Shown here: positions 48,633-60,936 of the stretch, one piece after another | Layout of the letters: every line of letters begins with the position of its first letter | Position numbering within the stretch: position 1 is the stretch's first letter | Assembly (NCBI GenBank): GCA_016647705.1 | Contig: CM028327.1 | Span: 42,348,017-42,412,016, forward strand | DNA from: Eucommia ulmoides | Lineage: Eukaryota > Streptophyta > Magnoliopsida > Garryales > Eucommiaceae | Direction: 5' to 3' | Length of the DNA stretch: 64,000 nucleotides | Made by a program: the position numbers and the translations under genes | The notes under the pieces: model-generated | Told to the model about the DNA's origin: nothing | The model's input: only the letters and a program-made list of their open reading frames with translations | The model's database searches: none

Positions 48633-48810
48633 TATTAGAGTTTATTATTATTAGTATTTAGTAAGGGTATAATTGTCTTTTACTTATTTTCTAGATTTTC
48701 CTTTGTACTCTTATATAAGTCTCTCTTTTCATTTGTTTTCAATGATAACAAAACCCTAGCCGTCATCTCTTTTCTCTCTAAACTTTTGATGTTATTTATT
48801 AATCTTAACA
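48633..48810 (+). mobile_element. 5' LTR of the Ale-like copia
   Basis: Begins TATTAGAGTTTATTATTATT, ends TAATCTTAACA. A TATA-like CTTATATAAGTCTCTC lies at about 48710-48725. Matches 53209-53402 apart from a short insertion (ATTGTATTCTTGG) in the latter and a few substitutions. Confidence 0.9.
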
Positions 48811-49077
48811 TGGTATCAAGAGTCTAATTTCATGGAAAGAAGAAGTTTGATTCCATTTACAAGGACCGCGGATGTTCGTAGCAATTCGGCTTTCATACAG
48901 ATCCGGTGTTCATACAGATCCAACATCCGTAGGACTATGATTGTTGATGTTCGTACAGATCTGACTTCCGCGCAATTCTGATTTGGTTTTCTCTGCAGCG
49001 AATCATCGATTTGTTCTAGTATTTGATTTTATTTCTCTATTGCATTAGATTTGTGATTTCATTTGTTGGTAATTGTA

Positions 49078-52000
49078 ATGGCGTCTGAAAGGGATGATTC
49101 GTTTCAGTTTATTTCTGTGAGATTGAATGGAAAAAAAAATCATATTGGAGTTATGTGATGAAAAATTTTCTTAAAGGCAAAAAGATGTAGGGTTACGTTA
49201 GTGGTACGTTAGTTAAACCAAAAAATGTAAAGGCTGAAAATTATATAACTTTTTTAGATACTTGGGAGGCAAATAAAAAAAAATCATTACCTGGATTAAC
49301 AACTCTGTTGAACATTCAATTGGTATGCAATTGGCGAAGTATGAGTACGCCAAAGAGGTTTGGGATCATCTATCAAGACTGTACACACAGTCTAATTTTG
49401 CAAAACAATATCAGTTGGAATATGATATTCGAGCACTGAAGCAGAATGATATGAGTATCCAAGAATTCTACAATGCTATGACAGATCTCTGGGATCAATT
49501 GGCTCTGACAAAATTACAGAATTACAAGCGTGTATTCCGTACATTGCTCGTAGGAAAAAACAGCGTTTGGTTCAATTTTTTATGGCGTTACGTGATGATT
49601 TTGAAGGACTTCGTGGGACAATTTTGCACCATAATCCACTTCCATCTGTTGACTCAGTGGTTAGTGAATTGTTGGCCGAGGAGATACGCTTCAAGTCTCA
49701 GTCAGACACAAGAGTTCTCAAATCAGCCAATCCATCTGTTCTGGCAGTCCCTTTCAATCATCAAAACAAGCCTTATTTGAGGCCTGCCGTTGATGAATGC
49801 AACTTCTGTAAGCATAAAGATCATTGGAAGGCTCAATACCCTAAATTGAATAGAACACAGCAACAGTCGCCTCCCCAGTGAAAATCTGACAATCGTTTTC
49901 AAAAACGTCCTTATAGGCCTCCACAGCCTAATACACCTTCAATTGTACCGTCGTCATCAAATTCGTTTAGTTTTGGAGACCCAGTATCCTGTAATCCCAC
50001 AATGGAGGCCCTTACTCAACAATTTCAGAAGTTCCTTGCCACACAGCCACATGTCATGTCCACTGCATCTTCAGTAAGTTTGTCACCCTCTAACTCTTCA
50101 GGTATGGCTTCCTCCATATGGGTTCTAGATTCTGGAGCCTCTCATCATTTGTCACCTGATTTACCATCATTTGCTTCTTTAAAACCTACCTCATCTGTAT
50201 CTGTTATGACTGCTGATGGTACTCCGACGCCATTAGCAGGCATTGGTTCTGTTGTCAAACCTCGGTTATCTCTTTCAAGTGTTTATCATATTCCCAACCT
50301 TGCATTGAATCTTGTTTCTGTTGGTCAATTATGTGATTCTGGTTACTCAGTTTCTTTCTCTTCTACCTCTTGTCAGGTACAGGATCTGCAATCCCAGAAG
50401 CTGATTGGGACAAGCCGTAGGCAGGGGGGACTATATATACTGGATAAGCTACAAGTACCAGATGTTGCAGCTTCTGGTATTGACTTGTCGTCTTTTCATT
50501 TGACTTCTTCATCTTCTAGTTTTTATTTATGGCATTCTCGTCTTGATCATGTTTCAGCATCCCGTTTAAAATACTTAGTATCGAAAGGATCCTTAGAGAA
50601 TTTTTCAGTTAGTGATATTTCTCATTGTAGTGGTTGTAAGCTTACAAAATTCTCTGCTTTACCTTTTAATCGAAGCATTTCTTCTACTCTTGCACCATTT
50701 GATCTGGTTCACTCTGATGTATGGGGACCTTCCCCAATTGCTACAAAAAGGGGGTCTAGATATTGTGTTTTCTTCATTGATGATTATACTCGATATTGTT
50801 GTGTTTATCTTATGAAACGTCGTTCTGAATTCTTTGATATTTTTCAAAAGTTTCGAGCTCTTGTTAAGACCCAACATTCTGTTGTTATCAAGTGTTTTAG
50901 ATGTGATTTGGGTAAGGAGTACATTTCTAATCCTTTCACTAACTTGCTTTCTCTAGATGGAACAATTCACCAAACCTCGTGTACTGACACTCCCGAGCAA
51001 AATGGTATCGCTGAAAGGAAACATAGGCACATTATTAAAACTGCTCGTTCTCTCTTATTATCTGTCTCTGTTCCTAGTGTATTTTGGGGAGAAGCGGTAC
51101 TTACTGCAGTGAACCTAATTAATAAGATCCCATCTTCTCATTCTTTAGGTTTGTCTCCATTTGAAAAATTGTATGGTCATACTCCCAACTATTCCTCCTT
51201 AAGAGTATTTGGGTGCACTTGTTTTCTTCTTCAACCGAGAATAGAGCGTAGTAAGTTATCTTCTCACTCTGCTATTTGTGTCTTCCTAGGTTATAGTGAA
51301 GGACAAAAGGGATATCATTACTTTGATCCAGTTGCATAAAAACTATATGTGTCCAGTCATGTTGTGTTTCTTGAGCATATACTTTTTTCCTCTATTCCTT
51401 CTAGTACACACAACTTGACAAAATCTTATCTTATTTCTATTGATCCTTTCTCTGATGAACCTCATGTTGACACTGGTAGCTCTGCATGTATTGATACTTC
51501 TAGCATCCCCTCCCCTCCGACGGCCTACCAAGAATCTTCTCAGATTATGGATCCTTCTCCTCGCTATCCTCAGCACATTCGTAAGTCCACTTATATATCA
51601 GATTTTGTTTACTCTTACTATTCACATTATTTTGCTTCATTTTTAGCCTCTATTCACTGTCTCTCTGAGCCTTTATCCTATAAAGAGGTAGCACTTGATC
51701 CTCTTTGGCAACAGACTATGGCTGAGGAACTCTCTGCTTTATACAAGACGGATACATGGGATTTGGTACTTTTACCTCCGGGTAAAAGTCCAATTGGTTC
51801 TCGGTCGGTCTACAAAATTAAAATCAAGTCTGACGGTTTAGTTAAGCAGTACAAAGCTCGTTTGGTTGCTAAAGGATTTTCTCAGCAATATGGTATGAAT
51901 TATGAGGAGACTTTTGCTCCAGTTGCAAAAATAACGACTGTTCACACTCTTATTGCCGTTGCATCTGTTCGTTAGGGGCATATTTCTCATATGGATGTTA

Positions 52001-53142
52001 AAAATGCCTTCTTGAATGGAGACCTTCACGAAGAAGTTTACATGACACCTCTTCCGGGTGTTGCTCATAAGTCTGGAAAAGTTTGCAAACTCAAGAAAGC
52101 TCTATACGGCCTTAAACAGGCTCCTCGAGCCTGGTTTGAGAAGTTCTCTACGATAATTACTTTGCTTGGTTTTCACCCAAGTAATCATGATTCCATTCTG
52201 TTTATAAAGTGCACCACTGCCGGCCGTATTCTACTATTTTTATATGTGGATGACATGTTATTACTGGTGATGATGCTGATGGGATTGCAATTTTGAAATT
52301 CGAATTATCTCGGCAGTTTGAAATGAAGGACTTGGGGGCTTTACGCTATTTTTTGGGTATTGAAATAGCTTTTTCTCTGAAAGGCTATCTTCTCTCTCAG
52401 TCCAATTATGCAACCGACATTGTCGAGCGTGCTCGTCTTACTGATACTAGGACTGTTAATACTCCTCTAGAGGTAAATGTTCGTTACTCACCTTCTGATG
52501 GTGCCCCCTTGTCAGATCCTACCTTATATCGTACTATTGTTGGCAGTTTGGTCTATCTAACTATCACTCACCCGGACATTGCTCATGCTGTTCATATCGT
52601 CAATCAATTTGTCACTTCTCCTACTACAGTTCATTGGGCTGCTGTTCTTCGTATCTTTCGGTATCTTCGGGGTACCCTCTTTCAGAGTTTCTTACTTCCA
52701 TCGATCTCGTCTTTGGAGCTACTTGCCTATTCTGATGGTGATTGGGCTAGTGATCACACAGATCACAAGTCTGTTATAGGTTTTTGTGTATTTTTGGGTA
52801 ATTCTATTATTTCATGGAAGAGCAAGAAGCAAGCTGTTGTTTCTAAATCTTTCACGGAAGCTGAGTATCGTGCGATGGCATCCACTACCATTGAAATAGT
52901 TTGGTTACGTTGGTTACTTGCAGATATGGGTGTTTCTCTTTATCATCCCACTCCTATGTATTGTGATAATAAGAGTGTTATTCAGATTACTCACAATTCA
53001 GTCTTTCATTAACAGACCAAGCACATTGAGATCGACTGTCATCTCACTCGTCATCATCTTCATCATGGGACCATTACTTTGCCTTTTGTGTCATCCTCCA
53101 TGCAAATTGCAGACTTGTTCACTAAGTCGCATTCTATTTCGC
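49078..53142 (+). pseudogene. Decayed copia gag-pol polyprotein
   Basis: A start MASERDDSFQF at 49078 is soon frameshifted. The gag continues in two frames (49325-49560, 49567-49881) with a damaged knuckle CNFCKHKDHWKAQYP, where the last Cys is replaced. The protease has WVLDSGASHH (50118-50150). The integrase finger is HSRLDH...CSGCK, with catalytic HSDVWGPS, RCDLGKEY and PEQNGIAERK. Reverse transcriptase (51670-52290) keeps YVDDML. RNase H follows in a different frame (52293-53012). In-frame stops fall at 49879, 51337, 51973 and 53010. The copy is clearly inactive. Confidence 0.85.
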
Positions 53143-53208
53143 GTTTTTGTTTTCTAGTTGACAAACTCTCAATGCTACTTGCAGCAACATCGTGAGTTTG
53201 AGAGGGGA

Positions 53209-53402
53209 TATTAAAGTTTATTATTATTATTATTTAGTAAGGGTATAATTGTCTTTTACTTGCTTTCTAGGTTTTCCTTTGTACTCTTATATAAGTCTCT
53301 CTTTTCATTTGTATTATTGTATTCTTGGTTTCAATGATAATAAAACCCTAGCCGTCATTTCTTTTCTCTCTAAACTTTTGATGTTATTCATTAATCTTAA
53401 CA
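53209..53402 (+). mobile_element. 3' LTR of the Ale-like copia
   Basis: Begins TATTAAAGTTTATTATTATT immediately after the purine tract and ends TTAATCTTAACA, followed by the GGGAT duplication. Confidence 0.9.
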
Positions 53403-55042
53403 GGGATCACACAAAATTTTATTTATTTATTTATTTTTGTTTGTTTGTTATGTTTTGGCCAAATAAATTTTTAAAATTTTCGGCGACTTTGAGTTGATTA
53501 ATGGTGGTCTATCGATATTTTAAATAAATCTATTTTTTTTTGTGTATAAATTACGTTTAAAATATTCCATAATACTTTTTTACAACACTAAAAACGAACA
53601 AATGGATGAATTTTAAAAAATCACCATTGATTTTGTTTAAATTATTAAACATTGAAGAGCAATATAGCGTTTTTAAAACGTTGAAGAGCAATAAAATGTT
53701 GTGACAATAACCATTATTTAAAAATTATTCACTAATACATTTTTGGTGTTCTCAATTTTATTATTTAGCGTTATGAACGAAATTTGTATACAAAAAAATC
53801 AGGTTCATTTCTGTTACAGATAGATGACCATTTTTTGTTAATTCAAAATTTTCAAAAAAACTGTATCGTCATCGAAACAACTCGTCTGGTCAACTTTGGC
53901 GATTATTTAAAATTCATCCATTTGTCCGTTTTTAGTGTTCTAAGTTTTGTTATATAGTGTTATGAACATAATTTATATACAAAAAAATTGATTCATTTCT
54001 GTTACGGACATGCAATCTTTTGCTAATTCTAAATTGTCGGAAAAAATTCCGCCGTTATCGAAACAACTCGTCTGATCAACTTTGGCGATTTTTTAAAATT
54101 CATCCACTTGTCCGTTTTTAGTATTGTAAAAAGTATGATGGAATATTTTAAACGTAATTTATACACAAAAAACTTAAATTTATTTAAAATATCGATAGAC
54201 CACCGTTAATCAACTCAAAGTCGCAAAAAAATTTAAAAATTTATTCAGCCAAAATATAACCCAAAAAAAAAAAAGTGTGATCCTGGCCTTCACAGGGCCA
54301 GGATAAAAATAAAAAATAAATAAAATTGATCTCGGCCTTCACAATGCTGGGATCAAAAAAATAAAAAATATAACAACGATTTCAGTGTTCGGAACGCCGA
54401 AATGCATCACTCCCGTAAATAAGTTGAAATTAATACGCTTTCAGTAATTTTTTATTTTTTTTTAAATATTTATTACGTAAACAACTCGTACATGGCTTGG
54501 AGGCCCATCCAGCCTACCCATCTTGTTGGCTATATTTAAGAGTTTGGGTTTGAAGTTTAAGCCGATGGATAGACTTAGAGCCCGAAAAATTAGGTCCGAT
54601 TATTTTTAAAATTGGGTTAGGGCCTAGCCATTTATATTAGGGTCTGTCTAGCCCGACTCGACCATCTAATTATTAAAAAAATATTATACATAACATAAAT
54701 AAATTACATAGAATAGTTGTATAGAGTATGTTTTACTTAAAAAAAAAAATTATATTTCATTTTAATAAATATTTATTAATTATTTAATAGACATAAGTAT
54801 TAATTATATTTTAATTAAAATATAATTAATATTTATTAATTAGTTATATTTTATTTTAATATATATATAGTGTCGAACCTACCCTAGTGCCAGACTTGGG
54901 TTTTATGTATACGATGGACGGGCTTGGGTAAGGGAATAGGGTCCAATGTCTGGACTACGGTGCTTCTTATTCTTGTAATTTATTAAATTGGGCCCGGTCT
55001 GAACAGTGCCCAACCCGGGCCATGAACATCCCTAATTACTTT

Positions 55043-56160
55043 ATAAGGATTTTGACACTTTGCGCTACTAAAGTTTGACCATTATCTCAATATGGTCCTC
55101 ATAGTTGCAATTTTAACACATAACAACATAACCCCGCGAAGTTCGATAGTCATCTTAATTCATTTCAAAATCAGCACCTTCATTACAATTTATGATGACA
55201 AATAGTCAATTGGCATGCATAATTTATGAGCATTTCCAACCATATATATATAAAAAAGTTTGGAGTTTAAGGTTTAGGGTTTGTTTTAGATATATATTTC
55301 TGAGTGTTTGGACGAGAATGAGAATAGGACAGGAAGAAGATTTTAGAGTTGTCGATAACATCTCTTAAAAATAGTTAGGAACATGGTAGATGATTGTTTT
55401 TCATCAGAAATTGTAATTGAAATAATTAGTTGAATTGTAGTGCTATAATTAAGAAACTTTAAGGCGGGACCAAGAGATCTTGATCAAACTTCAGTCGTAC
55501 AAACCCCAATTTTAAAATTAAAATAGTATAGAAATTGCTCTTTTGATTATGAAATATGCCAATGATATATATATATATATATATATATGACGATGATGAT
55601 GATAACGATTAATATTGAAATATATGTTTAAGATTTGGACAACGTGGGAGAGCATTCGTGTGGGTGTCTTAAACTTGTGGATTTTTGTTTAAATGCCAAA
55701 ATTACATCATAATAAGTGGGGTTATGAAGTGACATTTTTATTTTTTATTTTTAAAAAAATGAATATGACATTCTAAAAGCATATTTTCCTATTTTATTTT
55801 AATATTAAAAAAAATGATATTTTAATTGCAAATTACATAGAAAAAAAAAAACCAACGTGAAAATTATTTCTATTTTTTTTAAACTATTTGTTAAAAATTT
55901 AATTTTTTAAGCTACAAAAACAAGTTTATAGACATTTAAAAAAATGTATAAATAAAATATTACTCCAAATATTGAAATTAATTTAGGAAAAATTAATTAC
56001 GTATCCTATGAATCTTTTCCTAATAATGTGTTTTTTTTATTTTTAATATTTACTGAATCTTCTTAATGAATAATCTCATTGATTTTTTTTTTAATAAAAT
56101 AAATAAGACACAAATATTATTTTCTTGTTCTATAATGTCAAAATGTGATATCTGACACTT
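55043..56160. other. AT-rich stretch between the nest and the third copia element
   Basis: Holds a (TA)n run at about 55566-55588 followed by GATGATGAT. No gene, RNA or bounded repeat is supported. Confidence 0.35.
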
Positions 56161-56251
56161 TCGCTCCTAGTTCTCTGTCTCATTTTTTTTCTCATTGTCA
56201 AATTTGTCATATGGCTAAGAAAAACGTCTTCCATTTATTTCTCATAATAAT

Positions 56252-58859
56252 ATGTTTGTCCAACCTTTCGATTTAATACGTATTGATATTTGGGGATCTT
56301 TTCATGTTGCAACCGTTGTTGAACACAAATATTTTCTCACCATTGTTGATGATTTTACTAGCGTTACTTGGGTTTATCTTTTGCGTGCCAAATCCGATGT
56401 TCTTACAATTCTACCAGATTTTTATACTCTCATCCAAACTCAATACACCAAATCTATAAAATTCGTTCGTTCAGATAATGCCCCTGAATTAGCTTTCACT
56501 GATTTTTTTTTTTTTTGTTCTAAGGGCATCCTTCCTTATCATTCTTGTGTTGACACACCGGAACAAAACTCCGTTATTGAGCGAAAATACAAACATATTC
56601 TCAATGTAGCTCGTGCACTCCTTTTTCAATCTTGTGTCTCTCTTTGCTATTGGGGTGATTATGTTCTCACAGCAATTTACTTGATTAATTGCACATCGTC
56701 TCCCTTATTGGCAAACAAAACTCCTTTTGAATTGTTAAATAGTACGAAGCCTACTTATGAACATTTACGTACATTTGGTTGCCTTTATTACAGTTCTACT
56801 CTTTCTAGTCATCATACAAAATTCTCTTCTCATGCCCCAAGCTTGGTGTTCCTTGGATACTCTTTTGGTTACAAAGGCTATAAACTTCTTGACTTAGAAA
56901 GTAATAAGGTCTACATTTTTAGGAATGTGCAATTTCATGAAACCATTTTTCCATTTTCTAATTCACAATCACAATCTGTTTCTTCATGATTTCTTCCTCG
57001 ATCGTGTTCTTCCTATTTTCCTTCCTCATGCACCTAAATTTTCTAGTTCTTCAGTTGTGATCACCACTGATTCTCCCAATCCATCATCATTTTCACATCT
57101 TCCTTCCAATATAACTTCTCATCCTTTTCGTGTCATTAAGCCACCATCCTACCTGTCGGATTATCACTGTTATCTTGCAAATAATCCTTCTACTGCTTCA
57201 GTGGTCACTCCCTCCACTTCAACTCCATATCCTTTATCTTCTTTTCTTAGTTACCACAAGTTTTCCCAACCAAATCGTCATTTTATATTGACCATTTCTT
57301 CACACACGGAACCCAAGTCTTTTTCTTAAGCCATTGAGAAACAGGTATGACGTGATGACATGAACATGGAATTGCAAGCTTTGGAGAGCAATGGGACTTG
57401 GTTCGTTGTTTTGCAACCTCCTGGCAAACGCTCAATGGGATGTAAATGAGTTTACAAAATCAAATTTCTTACGGATGGTATTGTTGAACAGTAGAAGACA
57501 CGCCTCATGGCCAAGGGGTTTACACAACAAGAAAGTATTGACTTTCTTGACACTTTTTCTCCAGTGACCAAACTTGTTACCGTCAAAGTTTTACTTTCCT
57601 TAGCTGCTGTTTCGGGTTTATCTCTTATCCAACTGGATGTCATCAATGCATTTCTTCATGGCGATCTCACTGAAGAAATTTATATGACGCTGCCCCCGAG
57701 TTACTCTTGTCGAAAGGGGGGGTCTTTGCCTCTGAATGCCATTAGTAAGCATCACAAATCTATATACGGATTGTGACAAGCTTCAAGGCAATGGTTCCAT
57801 AAGTTCTCCACTGTTTTGCTCTCCAAAGGTTTTACTCAATCTACTTGTGATTATTTCTTATTTATCAAAGCTTCTGGTCATTCATTTTTAGCACTTTTGG
57901 TATATGTCAACGATATTATCATTGCTAGTAATGATTTAGCAGCCGTGGAGACTTTTAAGTCAGCTCTTGGCAAGCGGTTTAAGATTAAAGATTTGGGCCC
58001 TCTAAAGTATTTTTTGGGTTTTGAGATAGCACGTTCAACTATAGGAATATCCGTTTACCAATGCAAATATGTCTTGAAATTGCTTTCTGATGCAGGATAT
58101 TTGGAGTGTAAACCTGTTCCTGTTCCTATGGAACCAAATCTCAGGTTATCTGTTTCTGATGGTGAATTGGTTGCTAATCCTACCAGTTACAGACGTCAGA
58201 TTGGCAAGTTAATCTATCTTACCATCACTAGACCCAATCTTAGTTACTCGGTTAATCACCTCAATCAGTACTTGGCTACTTCGCGTGCTCCACGTCTTCA
58301 AGCGGCCTTTTGCATCTTTCAATATCTTAAGAAAGCTCCAGGACAAGACCTTTTCTTTTCATCCAAGTCTACGATCCAACTCAAGGCCTTTGTTGACGCC
58401 AATTGGGGCACATGTCCTGACACACGACGTTCTCTCACTGATTTTTTTGTGTTTCTTGGGTCTTCTCTTATTTTTTGGCGATCTAAGAAGTAACAAGTTG
58501 TCTCTCGCTCTTCAGCTGAAGCAGAGTGTCGCTCTATGGCTAACACCACTTGTGAAATTGTCTGGTTGCTTGGTCTTCTTCAGGAACTTCGTGTTCACCA
58601 TCCAGGTCCAGTTTTGCTTTATTATGACAATCAGGTAACACTACACATGGTGACCAATCCGGTTTATCATGAGCACACCAAGCACATCGAGATTGACTGT
58701 CATCTTGTGTGTAGGAAGATACAAGCTAAGATCATTAAAATCATGCACGTTGCAACACATAATCAGCCGGCAGATCCTTTTACTAAGATTTTACATCCAT
58801 CACAGTTTCATCTTCTTTTGGGCAAGATGAGAATTCACAATTTGTATTCTCCATCTTGA
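56252..58859 (+). pseudogene. Copia integrase-RT-RNase H remnant
   Basis: Integrase frame 56252-56989 has IRIDIWGSF, FVRSDNAPEL and DTPEQNSVIERK, so the acidic triad is kept. The linker (56925-57330) is in another frame. Reverse transcriptase plus RNase H share one frame from 57507 to 58859, with stops at 57774 (TGA) and 58491 (TAA). The polymerase site reads LVYVNDIIIA, so the first catalytic Asp of YVDD is Asn. RNase H shows KAFVDANWG and SRSSAEAECRSMA. It is non-functional. Confidence 0.85.
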
Positions 58860-58866
58860 GGGGGAG

Positions 58867-59079
58867 TATTAGAATATTAACATATTTTTCATCTTTTCTA
58901 TTCTCTATGTATTTGGAATATTTTCTGTTTTTCTGTTATGTCAACTGTATTGTGACGTATGAAATAAGTTAACCAAATCCAAGACCTCTTATATATCTTT
59001 CGATTGTATTCTCTTGATCAAGTAATGAGAATATCATTTTCATTCATTATTCTTCTCTCATTCTTTACCTGTAATAACA
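58867..59079 (+). mobile_element. 3' LTR of the truncated copia element
   Basis: Begins TATTAGAATATTAACA after GAGGGGGAG and ends CTGTAATAACA. A TATA-like CTCTTATATATCTTTCG lies at about 58985-59001. It starts with TA, not TG, as in the Ale-like element at 48633. Confidence 0.65.
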
Positions 59080-59306
59080 ATATATTTAATGGTAATTCAA
59101 ATTTATATTTTATTAATACATATTAAAAAAATATCAAAAATTAATTAATAATCATTTTCACATTTAAATTGTGTTGATATCAACATAATGTAAACATACA
59201 AATCTATATATGAACGAGTGTTAAAATTAGAAAATAAAAACACTAAATAATTTAAAAATTAAGTTAAAAATTAATTGTATATTTTATTTTAAAGAAATAG
59301 ATGTTA

Positions 59307-59678
59307 GGGCGATGTTGGGTTATTATATTCGTTTCTAAAATTTTGAAATTAATGTAATGTGTTTGATAAATACGTTTTTGTTCACAAAATTTTGGAAGTA
59401 ATTCCTAAATTTCTTACAAATTTGAGAGAAACAAAAAAATGTTGAATTCTATTCAGTTCCACAAAACTATTTCTATTACCACCTTACTGGTCACTATACT
59501 TCTAAAGAAAAGTAAATATTGCAACCAAACGTGTTTTTTGTTTATGTTCTCATAAATTAAAACAAACAATTTCAAGATAATTGTCTATTCTCATACTACT
59601 CTAGAACATAAATAAATTTTTCATTCCAATTTATTGGAAGTAAAAACAGAAAAACAGGAACACTAACGAAACACCACC
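59307..59678. mobile_element. MITE related to the one at 6138
   Basis: Left end GGGCGATGTTGGGTTATTAT; right end is the complement of GGTGGTGTTTCGTTAGTGTT. TTA precedes the left end. The interior shares TTCGTTTCTAAAATTTTG, TTTGATAAA.ACGTTTTTG and ACAAAATTTTG.AAGTAATT with 6138-6547. Confidence 0.6.
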
Positions 59679-59724
59679 TGGGAAACCATCATTAAAATCT
59701 TCATAAATTCAAGTCAAATGGGAG

Positions 59725-59761
59725 ATATATATAGAGAGAGAGAGAGGGGGGGGGGGGGGAG
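59725..59761. repeat. (AT)(GA)n(G)n compound microsatellite
   Basis: ATATATAT, then GAGAGAGAGAGA, then a run of about 13 G. Confidence 0.9.
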
Positions 59762-60065
59762 GAATTGTTTTTTAATGGAATATATTTGCAAGGCCCAAAG
59801 GAAATGCCTATTAGCCCATGTTAAATGGGCCTACTAATGGAGGTCTATTTAGCCCATTATTGTTGGGCCGGCTTTTACACAATAAACAGCCCATAGCCCA
59901 CTAAAATTCATACCCAAAATGGAGTGCTCATGGAATTTTTGAAGTGTCACTAGTAATTTTTATTTTTATTTTTTTAATTTTAACCCATAAAATTCACCCA
60001 TTACAATAAATATTTCAGAAGTCAAAAATTATTGTCAGAAGTCCGAAAATCACTATATGTCATGA
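59762..60065. other. Short stretch rich in GGCCCA / TGGGCC words
   Basis: AGGCCCA, AGCCCATG, ATGGGCCTA, AGCCCATTA and TTGGGCCGG occur within about 110 bp (59790-59905). Such site II-like words are common in plant promoters, but no gene follows. Confidence 0.3.
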
Positions 60066-60459
60066 GGGTACGTTTGGTTGGAAGGATGAAAAGGAAAAAT
60101 AAAAATAAGAGGATAATGTTTTTATTAATTACGAAATGAAAATTATTTTTCCTAGTATTGTTTAGTTATGAAAGAAAAATAAAAAGAAGAAAAATAATTT
60201 ACTTTAATGTAATTTATTATTTTATCATCATATATTATAAAAATAAATTAAAAATTCTACTATCAAGTGTATAATTGTAATTTTATTCGTTCTCTCTCAT
60301 TTTCCTTCTTTTTTCTCACAAATTTGTGTGAAAAAAAATTACTTTAAAAATTGTGCATTTTTTTTCCTATTTTTTTTCCTACCATTTTATTTTATTTTTC
60401 CATCCGACTTTCCTATTCATTTTCTTTTCCATCATTTTTTCACCCAACCAAATGCACCC
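60066..60459. mobile_element. MITE with GGGTACGTTTGGTTGG ends
   Basis: Left GGGTACGTTTGGTTGGAAGG, right the complement of GGGTGCATTTGGTTGGGTGA. The interior aligns with 43975-44328. TGA and TAA flank it; the target duplication is unclear. Confidence 0.65.
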
Positions 60460-60936
60460 TAAAAGTTATTACAATTTCACATGAAAAAATTACAATAATT
60501 TTTATCTTATAATGACTTTAGACTTCTGGAAAAAAAATATTATAACTTGTGGATTATATTGACTAAAATTTTAATTTCGTGGATAGTTTACCCCCCAAAA
60601 AAAAAAAAAAAAAAAACTCTATTTTTAAACACTATTCTCATTCTTAAAATCAACTATTATATTTAAACTCATTTTATGGAAAATATCTATTACTTTCATG
60701 TTATCTAGTACTTTCATGTTATTCGAGACATTCCTGCTATTTTGACAATACTAAAGACATATATTGTTATTTTTTTAATGAGATTTTTATTATTTTGTCT
60801 TGATTTAAGAGATCATGTAGGGAAAAGACCTTTAATATACTCAATTAAATTTTTTAGTCATTTTGGCAAACAAAATAGAAGGTGAAAAGACACATGTAAC
60901 TCTGAACAAACATATTACATTAACATCATCTACTTA

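Larger units (their letters stand above)
48633..53402 (+). mobile_element. Short-LTR Ty1/copia element (Ale-like), innermost layer of the nest
   Basis: LTRs 48633-48810 (178 bp) and 53209-53402 (194 bp), with a perfect 5-bp target duplication GGGAT (48628-48632 and 53403-53407). The primer-binding site TGGTATCAAGAG starts at 48811, directly after the 5' LTR. The polypurine tract AGAGGGGA precedes the 3' LTR. The 4.77-kb size, tiny LTRs and single polyprotein suit the Ale/Retrofit lineage, which is inference. Both LTRs begin TATTA rather than TGTTA. Confidence 0.93.
48472..54487. mobile_element. Mutator-type foldback element, middle layer of the nest
   Basis: Perfect 9-bp target duplication GTACATGGC (48463-48471 and 54488-54496), the hallmark of Mutator-like elements. 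Ends are GAGTTGTTTAGGTAATAAAT and its near complement. The inverted repeat runs far inward: 48473-48632 plus 53403-53640 pairs with about 54060-54487, sharing ACGGGAGTGATGCATTTC and GGTGGTCTATCGATATTTTA. Without the copia insertion the element is about 1.24 kb, largely one hairpin. The centre holds two direct repeats of about 190 bp (53745-54130). No ORF. Confidence 0.88.
48456..55034. mobile_element. hAT-type MITE, outermost layer of a three-level nest
   Basis: Ends TAGGGGTGTACATGGC and (complement of) GGGCCATGAACATCCCTA. A perfect 8-bp target duplication ATTACTTT flanks it (48448-48455 and 55035-55042). Without the two inner elements it is about 554 bp, with GCCC/GGGC-rich ends and an AT-rich centre. 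It has no coding capacity. Confidence 0.9.
56170..59079 (+). mobile_element. 5'-truncated Ty1/copia element
   Basis: Starts abruptly in the pre-integrase zinc-finger region (CQICHMAKK near 56200) and runs through integrase, reverse transcriptase and RNase H. The purine tract GAGGGGGAG and a 213-bp 3' LTR (58867-59079) follow. No gag, protease, primer-binding site or 5' LTR is present upstream. The truncation may be a deletion or an incomplete insertion. Confidence 0.82.
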
